This document shows positions 8,156 to 11,367 of a stretch of DNA of 11,367 bases, one piece after another. Source of the DNA: Ectothiorhodospiraceae bacterium (GTDB lineage: Bacteria; Pseudomonadota; Gammaproteobacteria; Nitrococcales; AK92); assembly GCA_029263635.1 (NCBI GenBank), contig JAJUFY010000045.1, positions 1 through 11,367 of the forward strand, read 5' to 3'. Every line of letters starts with the position of its first letter. Positions within the stretch are counted from its first letter, which is position 1. The notes below the pieces were generated by a model. It did not search any database. It had not been told where the DNA came from and was given only the letters and a program-made list of their open reading frames with translations. The position numbers and the translations under genes were made by a program.

Positions 8156-8740
8156 ATGAACAACCGCAAGATCGCTCTCGGCCTCGCTGCGGCGCTGACC
8201 GTTGCGCCTTTGAGCGCCGCCTGGGCGCAGACGTCCTCGGACCCGGAGCGCTACTGGCTGCCGGGCCAGGAGCGGCCGATTTCCCCCGGCATCTTTGTCG
8301 GCGGCGGTATCGGCTACTACCGGGTCGATGAACAGGACTTCTTCGGGCCCGGTGACGACCTGGACGACGATCAGGCGGCGTTCAAGATCTACGCCGGTGG
8401 CGACCTGCTGCCCTGGCTGGGCGTCGAGGCAGGCTACGTCAACTTCGGCGAGATCGGCGGCAGCAGTGCCTCGCTGGATGCCGACGGCTGGTCGGTTGCC
8501 GCCATCGCGCAACTGCCGATCGGCAATTTCGCGCCTTACGTCAAGGCCGGCCACCTGTGGTGGGATACCGACTCCGTTTCCGCCAGCTTCGGCGATCCGG
8601 ACGGCCATGACTGGTTCGGCGGTCTGGGCCTGCGCTTCGCGCTCACCCAGGCCATCGACATGCGGCTCGAGTACGAGCGCTATGAGGTGGCCGACGCCGA
8701 TGTCGACATGGGCTCCCTGAACCTGCAGCTGCAGTTCTGA
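8156..8740 (+). CDS. small outer-membrane beta-barrel protein (OMP_b-brl / OmpA-barrel-like)
   Basis: A 194-aa exported protein. A signal peptide (MNNRKIALGLAAALT... to AWA, residues 1-24) has a cleavage site before QTSSD. The mature part shows alternating polar and hydrophobic strands rich in Gly and aromatics: GIFVGGGIGYYRV, AAFKIYAGGDLL, GVEAGYVNFGEI, WSVAAIAQLPI, APYVKAGHLWW, WFGGLGLRFAL, IDMRLEYERYEV and a final strand ending in Phe. That is about eight strands, as in the OmpA/OmpW-size barrels, with acidic loops such as GPGDDLDDD (65-73). No peptidoglycan-binding domain follows. Specific function is unknown: structural barrel, small pore and surface protein are all possible. It sits 145 bases after the cco operon, so it may have its own expression or be a read-through gene with a structured leader. 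Confidence 0.85.
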   Translation: MNNRKIALGLAAALTVAPLSAAWAQTSSDPERYWLPGQERPISPGIFVGGGIGYYRVDEQDFFGPGDDLDDDQAAFKIYAGGDLLPWLGVEAGYVNFGEIGGSSASLDADGWSVAAIAQLPIGNFAPYVKAGHLWWDTDSVSASFGDPDGHDWFGGLGLRFALTQAIDMRLEYERYEVADADVDMGSLNLQLQF

Positions 8741-8750
8741 CGCTACCCCG

Positions 8751-8786
8751 TGCCCTGCTGCCGCTCAGGCGGCCGGCAGCAGGGCA
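8751..8786. terminator. perfect 13-bp hairpin between convergent genes
   Basis: TGCCCTGCTGCCG (8751-8763) and CGGCAGCAGGGCA (8774-8786) are perfectly complementary with a 10-base loop. The hairpin begins 10 bases after the outer-membrane protein stop and covers the last codons and stop of the minus-strand tpm gene, so it could terminate transcripts from both sides. A T tract is missing on both strands, which lowers certainty for a classical intrinsic terminator. Confidence 0.6.
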
Positions 8787-9424
8787 TAGGCTGCTTCGTG
8801 CAATGCCGTGAGACCGCGGGCTGCGAGCTTCTGCTCCCCGGCCAGGACATCCACCCGCGCCAGCGACTCGACCCGGAAGGCCGGCGCGAACAGCGCTGCC
8901 ACCTCCTCCGGCGGCACCGAGAACGGAGGGCGGGTTTCCGCGGCCGGCTGATAGTCGATGGTAACGATCAGTCCCCGGGCCGACCGCTCCAGGCAGCGCT
9001 GCAGGACCTGTACATAGCGCTGCCGGTCCGGCTTCGGCAGCGCGATCAGGGCCGCCCGGTCATAGAGCCCTGCTACTGGCGGCAGCAGCTCGGGAGTGAG
9101 CGCGAACAGGTCCCCCTGCAGGATCTCGATGCCCTCGGCGCGCCAGCGCCGGAACGGCCCGGCCGGCTCGACCCTGGGCTGCAGACCATGCTCGGCGAAG
9201 AAGGCCCGCACCGCCCGTTCGCTCAGCTCGACCCCCAGCACCCGATAGCCCTGCCGGGCCAGCCACAGCATATCGATGCTCTTGCCGCAGAGCGGGACCA
9301 GCACCGTCGCCCCTGCCGGGACGCCGGCCATCGGCCAGCAACGCTGCAACAGGCGGTTGCCTGCCGGCTCGTGAAAGCCGATCTCGTTGCGTTCCCATTT
9401 CTGCAGCCAGAATTCTTTGTCCAT
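8765..9424 (-). CDS. tpm: thiopurine S-methyltransferase (TPMT)
   Basis: Cytosolic SAM-dependent methyltransferase that methylates thiopurines. Bacterial members have been tied to methylation of selenium and tellurium oxyanions and to tellurite resistance. The 219 aa match the bacterial family length. The N-terminus reads WLQKWERNEIGFHE (residues 6-19). The SAM-binding region has VLVPLCGKSIDMLWLA (41-56), GVELSE (64-69), GDLFAL (104-109) and YDRAALIALP (121-130). The start at 9424 is backed by GGAGG (complement of 9431-9435) six bases upstream. It is a single gene, converging with the barrel gene and diverging from the DUF1269 gene, so it is unlikely to belong to the cco cluster. Its natural substrate here cannot be read from sequence. 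Confidence 0.96.
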   Translation of the reverse strand: MDKEFWLQKWERNEIGFHEPAGNRLLQRCWPMAGVPAGATVLVPLCGKSIDMLWLARQGYRVLGVELSERAVRAFFAEHGLQPRVEPAGPFRRWRAEGIEILQGDLFALTPELLPPVAGLYDRAALIALPKPDRQRYVQVLQRCLERSARGLIVTIDYQPAAETRPPFSVPPEEVAALFAPAFRVESLARVDVLAGEQKLAARGLTALHEAAYALLPAA

Positions 9425-9502
9425 TCCTGTCCTCCACCAAGCCGGGCATAGGAAAACCGCCGACCGATCCCCACCTCGATCAGTCAGCCATTATGCGCAT
9501 GC

Positions 9503-9509
9503 GGAGAGG
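9503..9509 (+). promoter_or_regulatory. ribosome binding site for the GTG start at 9515
   Basis: GGAGAGG lies five bases before GTG 9515-9517. An 8-bp palindrome, ATGCGCAT (9493-9500), lies just upstream in the 90-bp divergent gap shared with tpm; no clear promoter elements were identified there. Confidence 0.75.
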
Positions 9510-9514
9510 CCACC

Positions 9515-10024
9515 GTGAGACGGCTTTACTTCCTGCTACCCGATGTCGACCGAGCCCGGGCCGTCGTTGAGGATCTGCTGCTCAAGCGCGTCGAGGAACG
9601 GCATATCCATCTGCTGGCGCGCCGGGGAACGCCACTGGAGGATCTGCCCCAGGCAACCATCGCCCAGCGCACCGACCTGGTGCCCGCGCTGGAACGCGGC
9701 GTCACGATCGGCGGCGCGACCGGCGCCCTGGCCGGCCTGGTTGCCGTGGCCGCGCCACCGGCCGGACTCGTGCTCGGCGGCGGCGCGGTGCTGGCCATGG
9801 CCCTCGCCGGCGCCGGCTTCGGTGCCTGGGCTTCCTCCCTGCTCGGCGTGTCGACGCCCAACAGCCAGATCCGCCAATTCGAGGAAGCTATCGAACGGGG
9901 CGAAATCCTGATGATGGTGGATGTGCCGAAAAACCGCGTCGAGGAAATCGAAAGCCTGATCCGTACCCATCACCCCGCGGCCGAGATCGGCGGCACCGAA
10001 CCCAATATCCCGCCTTTTCCGTGA
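9515..10024 (+). CDS. DUF1269-like membrane protein with glycine-rich hydrophobic segment
   Basis: A 169-aa protein of a family without known biochemical function. The N-terminal half is a small alpha/beta domain (MRRLYFLLPD, then a helix rich in Arg/Glu, then HIHLLARRG). A long Gly/Ala-rich hydrophobic region follows (about 62-111: GVTIGGATGALAG, GLVLGGGAVLAMALAGAGFGAWASSLLG), probably two packed helices of glycine-zipper type. The C-terminal part returns to alpha/beta (QIRQFEEAIERGEILMMVDVP, HHPAAEIGGTEP) and ends PPFP. The N- and C-terminal halves resemble each other as ferredoxin-like folds flanking a membrane hairpin, my inference. A GTG start is used. It appears monocistronic, followed by a GC-rich palindrome at 10035-10051. 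The family label is from recalled motifs and is moderately sure. Confidence 0.7.
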   Translation: MRRLYFLLPDVDRARAVVEDLLLKRVEERHIHLLARRGTPLEDLPQATIAQRTDLVPALERGVTIGGATGALAGLVAVAAPPAGLVLGGGAVLAMALAGAGFGAWASSLLGVSTPNSQIRQFEEAIERGEILMMVDVPKNRVEEIESLIRTHHPAAEIGGTEPNIPPFP

Positions 10025-10034
10025 TCCGGGCGAC

Positions 10035-10051
10035 GGCGGCACGGTGCCGCC
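10035..10051 (+). repeat. palindrome GGCGGCAC-G-GTGCCGCC, upstream member of a pair
   Basis: Perfect 8-bp arms around one central base, ending three bases before a candidate -35 element. The core GGCACGGTGCCGCCAT (10038-10053) recurs at 10102-10117 with one mismatch, at the palindrome centre. It could alternatively act as the terminator of the DUF1269 gene, since ATTT follows, but that T run is very short. Confidence 0.6.
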
Positions 10052-10053
10052 AT

Positions 10054-10081
10054 TTGCCGGCACCGGCGACGGCCGTATAAT
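10054..10081 (+). promoter_or_regulatory. sigma-70-type promoter of alaA
   Basis: The -10 element is a consensus TATAAT (10076-10081). The -35 candidate TTGCCG (10054-10059) matches TTGACA at four of six positions with a 16-bp spacer. Transcription would begin near 10088, giving a leader of about 33 bases. It is the best promoter match in the window. Confidence 0.7.
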
Positions 10082-10100
10082 CGAGCGTCACCCCACGCTA

Positions 10101-10113
10101 CGGCACTGTGCCG
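10101..10113 (+). repeat. palindrome CGGCAC-T-GTGCCG, downstream member of a pair
   Basis: Six-base arms around one base, in the untranslated leader of alaA and ending seven bases before the ATG. Its centre (10107) is 64 bp from the centre of the upstream copy (10043), close to six helical turns. It suits an operator downstream of the start site, or a small RNA hairpin at the ribosome site. Confidence 0.6.
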
Positions 10114-10120
10114 CCATAAT

Positions 10121-11326
10121 ATGTCCAACGTCGTCAAATCAAACAAACTCGCCAACGTCTGCTACGACATCCGCGGTCCTGTCCTTCAGGAAGCCAAGCG
10201 TCTCGAGGACGAGGGCCATCGCATCCTCAAGCTCAACATCGGCAATCCCGCGCCGTTCGGCTTCGAGGCACCGGACGAGATCCTGCAGGACGTGATGTTC
10301 AACCTGCCGACCGCCCAGGGCTACTGCGACTCCAAGGGCATCTTCTCGGCCCGCAAGGCCGTGGTGCAGCAATATCAGTCGCGTGGCGTGCTCAATGTCG
10401 GCATCGAGGACGTCTACCTCGGCAATGGCGTCAGCGAACTGATCGTGATGGCCATGCAGGCCTTGCTCAACGACGGCGACGAGATCCTGATCCCGGCTCC
10501 CGATTACCCGCTGTGGACGGCCGCGGTCACCCTGTCGGGCGGCAGGCCCGTACATTACATCTGTGACGAGAGCGCCGGCTGGCAGCCCGATATCGAGGAC
10601 ATCGAGCGCAAGATCACCAAGCGCACGCGCGGGATCGTCGTCATCAACCCGAACAACCCGACCGGCGCGGTCTACAGCCGCGAGACCCTGGAAGCCATCA
10701 TCGAGCTGGCGCGGCGGCACAACCTGATCGTGTTCTCCGATGAGATCTACGACAAGATCGTCTACGACGACGCCGTCCACGTACCAATGGCGACGCTCGC
10801 CGACGACGTGCTGATCCTGAGCTTCAGCGGGCTGTCCAAGGCCTACCGGGTCGCCGGCTTCCGCTGCGGCTGGATGGTGCTGTCGGGTGCCCGCCACCGG
10901 GCCCGCGACTACATCGAAGGGCTGGACATCCTGTCGTCGATGCGGCTGTGCGCCAACGTGCCGGCCCAGCATGCCGTCCAGACCGCGCTGGGCGGCTACC
11001 AGAGCATCAATGACCTGGTCGCGCCCGGCGGTCGCCTGCGCCGCCAGCGCGATCTGGCGCACGAGATGCTGGAGGCGATCCCAGGGGTGAGCTGCGTCAG
11101 GCCGCAGGGGGCGATGTACCTGTTCCCGCGCCTTGATCCGAAGATGTACCCGATCCAGGACGATCGCCAGTTCATCCTCGAGCTGCTGGAGCAGGAGCGG
11201 GTGCTGGTGGTGCAGGGGACCGGCTTCAACTGGCCGTACACGGACCATCTGCGGGTGGTGGTCCTGCCGCACGTCGACGTCCTCGAGGTCGCGTTCCGGC
11301 TGCTCCGCTTGGTACTCGCCGGCTAA
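10121..11326 (+). CDS. alaA: alanine-synthesising pyridoxal-phosphate aminotransferase AlaA
   Basis: Class I/II PLP-dependent aminotransferase. The E. coli homologue makes alanine from pyruvate and glutamate. The 401 aa are close to the usual length of about 405. The N-terminus matches AlaA almost word for word (KLANVCYDIRGPVLQEAKRL, residues 9-28), and KLNIGNPAPFGF (37-48) and LPTAQGYCDSKG (62-73) are equally characteristic. Active-site residues visible are Asn179 in NPNNPTG, Asp207 and Tyr210 in SDEIYDK, the PLP-binding Lys240 in SGLSKAYRVAGFR, and Arg378 in DHLRVVVLP for the substrate carboxylate. It has its own promoter at 10054-10081. ATG 10121 has no Shine-Dalgarno sequence: the preceding bases are GCCGCCATAAT. 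The start is fixed by homology. The stop is TAA 11324-11326, and the remaining 41 bases show no gene. Confidence 0.96.
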   Translation: MSNVVKSNKLANVCYDIRGPVLQEAKRLEDEGHRILKLNIGNPAPFGFEAPDEILQDVMFNLPTAQGYCDSKGIFSARKAVVQQYQSRGVLNVGIEDVYLGNGVSELIVMAMQALLNDGDEILIPAPDYPLWTAAVTLSGGRPVHYICDESAGWQPDIEDIERKITKRTRGIVVINPNNPTGAVYSRETLEAIIELARRHNLIVFSDEIYDKIVYDDAVHVPMATLADDVLILSFSGLSKAYRVAGFRCGWMVLSGARHRARDYIEGLDILSSMRLCANVPAQHAVQTALGGYQSINDLVAPGGRLRRQRDLAHEMLEAIPGVSCVRPQGAMYLFPRLDPKMYPIQDDRQFILELLEQERVLVVQGTGFNWPYTDHLRVVVLPHVDVLEVAFRLLRLVLAG

Positions 11327-11367
11327 CAACAGTAGAGCTCAGGCAACGCGCAATACCGCCAGCCGTC

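Noticed and set aside
8750..9451. 233-codon plus-strand frame opposite tpm
   Set aside because: The minus-strand frame has clear TPMT motifs and a good ribosome site; the plus-strand frame has neither.
9425..9514. Search for an FNR/Anr-type site (TTGAT-N4-ATCAA) or clear promoters in the divergent gap, and likewise in 8011-8155
   Set aside because: No convincing match was seen in either region. The oxygen-responsive promoter of the cco operon would lie upstream of ccoN, outside the window.
10139..11329. 396-codon open frame on the minus strand opposite alaA
   Set aside because: The composition is the same kind of GC-driven shadow, opposite a fully motif-supported aminotransferase.

Overview
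The window looks like chromosome of a high-GC gammaproteobacterium (Xanthomonadales/Nevskiales/Chromatiales-like by protein resemblance; judged from remembered families, not a search). Every plus-strand gene is intact and strongly biased to G/C at third codon positions, apart from a damaged stretch in the first 60 bases. No tRNA, rRNA, CRISPR array, transposase or phage gene is visible.

Positions 3-8010 hold one tightly packed nine-gene cluster for the cbb3-type cytochrome c oxidase, the high-affinity terminal oxidase used at low oxygen, together with its copper assembly machinery. The order is ccoN (3' part only) - ccoO - ccoQ - ccoP - an uncharacterised small membrane protein - ccoG - ccoH (fixH) - ccoI (fixI) - ccoS - a TauE/SafE (DsbD_2/UreH-like) membrane protein with a histidine-rich tail. 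Gaps between genes are at most 13 bases and six junctions overlap, so the cluster is probably one transcript with translational coupling. The roles fit together. CcoN, CcoO and CcoP carry the hemes and the heme-copper site, and CcoQ and CcoH stabilise the complex. CcoG is a membrane iron-sulfur protein linked to Cu(II) reduction, and CcoI pumps Cu(I) across the inner membrane. CcoS is needed for cofactor insertion, and the last membrane protein is a plausible further copper-handling partner. CcoN has an in-frame TAA at 54-56, where the family has a tyrosine just after the CuB histidines.

Positions 8011-8155 form a short intergenic region packed with four inverted repeats. It is followed by a small outer-membrane beta-barrel protein (8156-8740). 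This gene converges on a minus-strand thiopurine S-methyltransferase gene (tpm, 8765-9424), with a 13-bp perfect hairpin between and into the gene ends. A divergent 90-bp gap separates tpm from a DUF1269-type membrane protein (9515-10024).

Positions 10025-10120 carry a consensus -10 promoter (TATAAT) bracketed by two near-identical palindromes. They precede an alanine-synthesising aminotransferase gene (alaA, 10121-11326), which has no visible Shine-Dalgarno sequence. The last 41 bases hold nothing recognisable.

Most of the window is a known system. The parts that deserve attention are the uncharacterised gene inside the cco operon, the His-rich tail, the structured leader at 8021-8121, and the paired palindromes at the alaA promoter.
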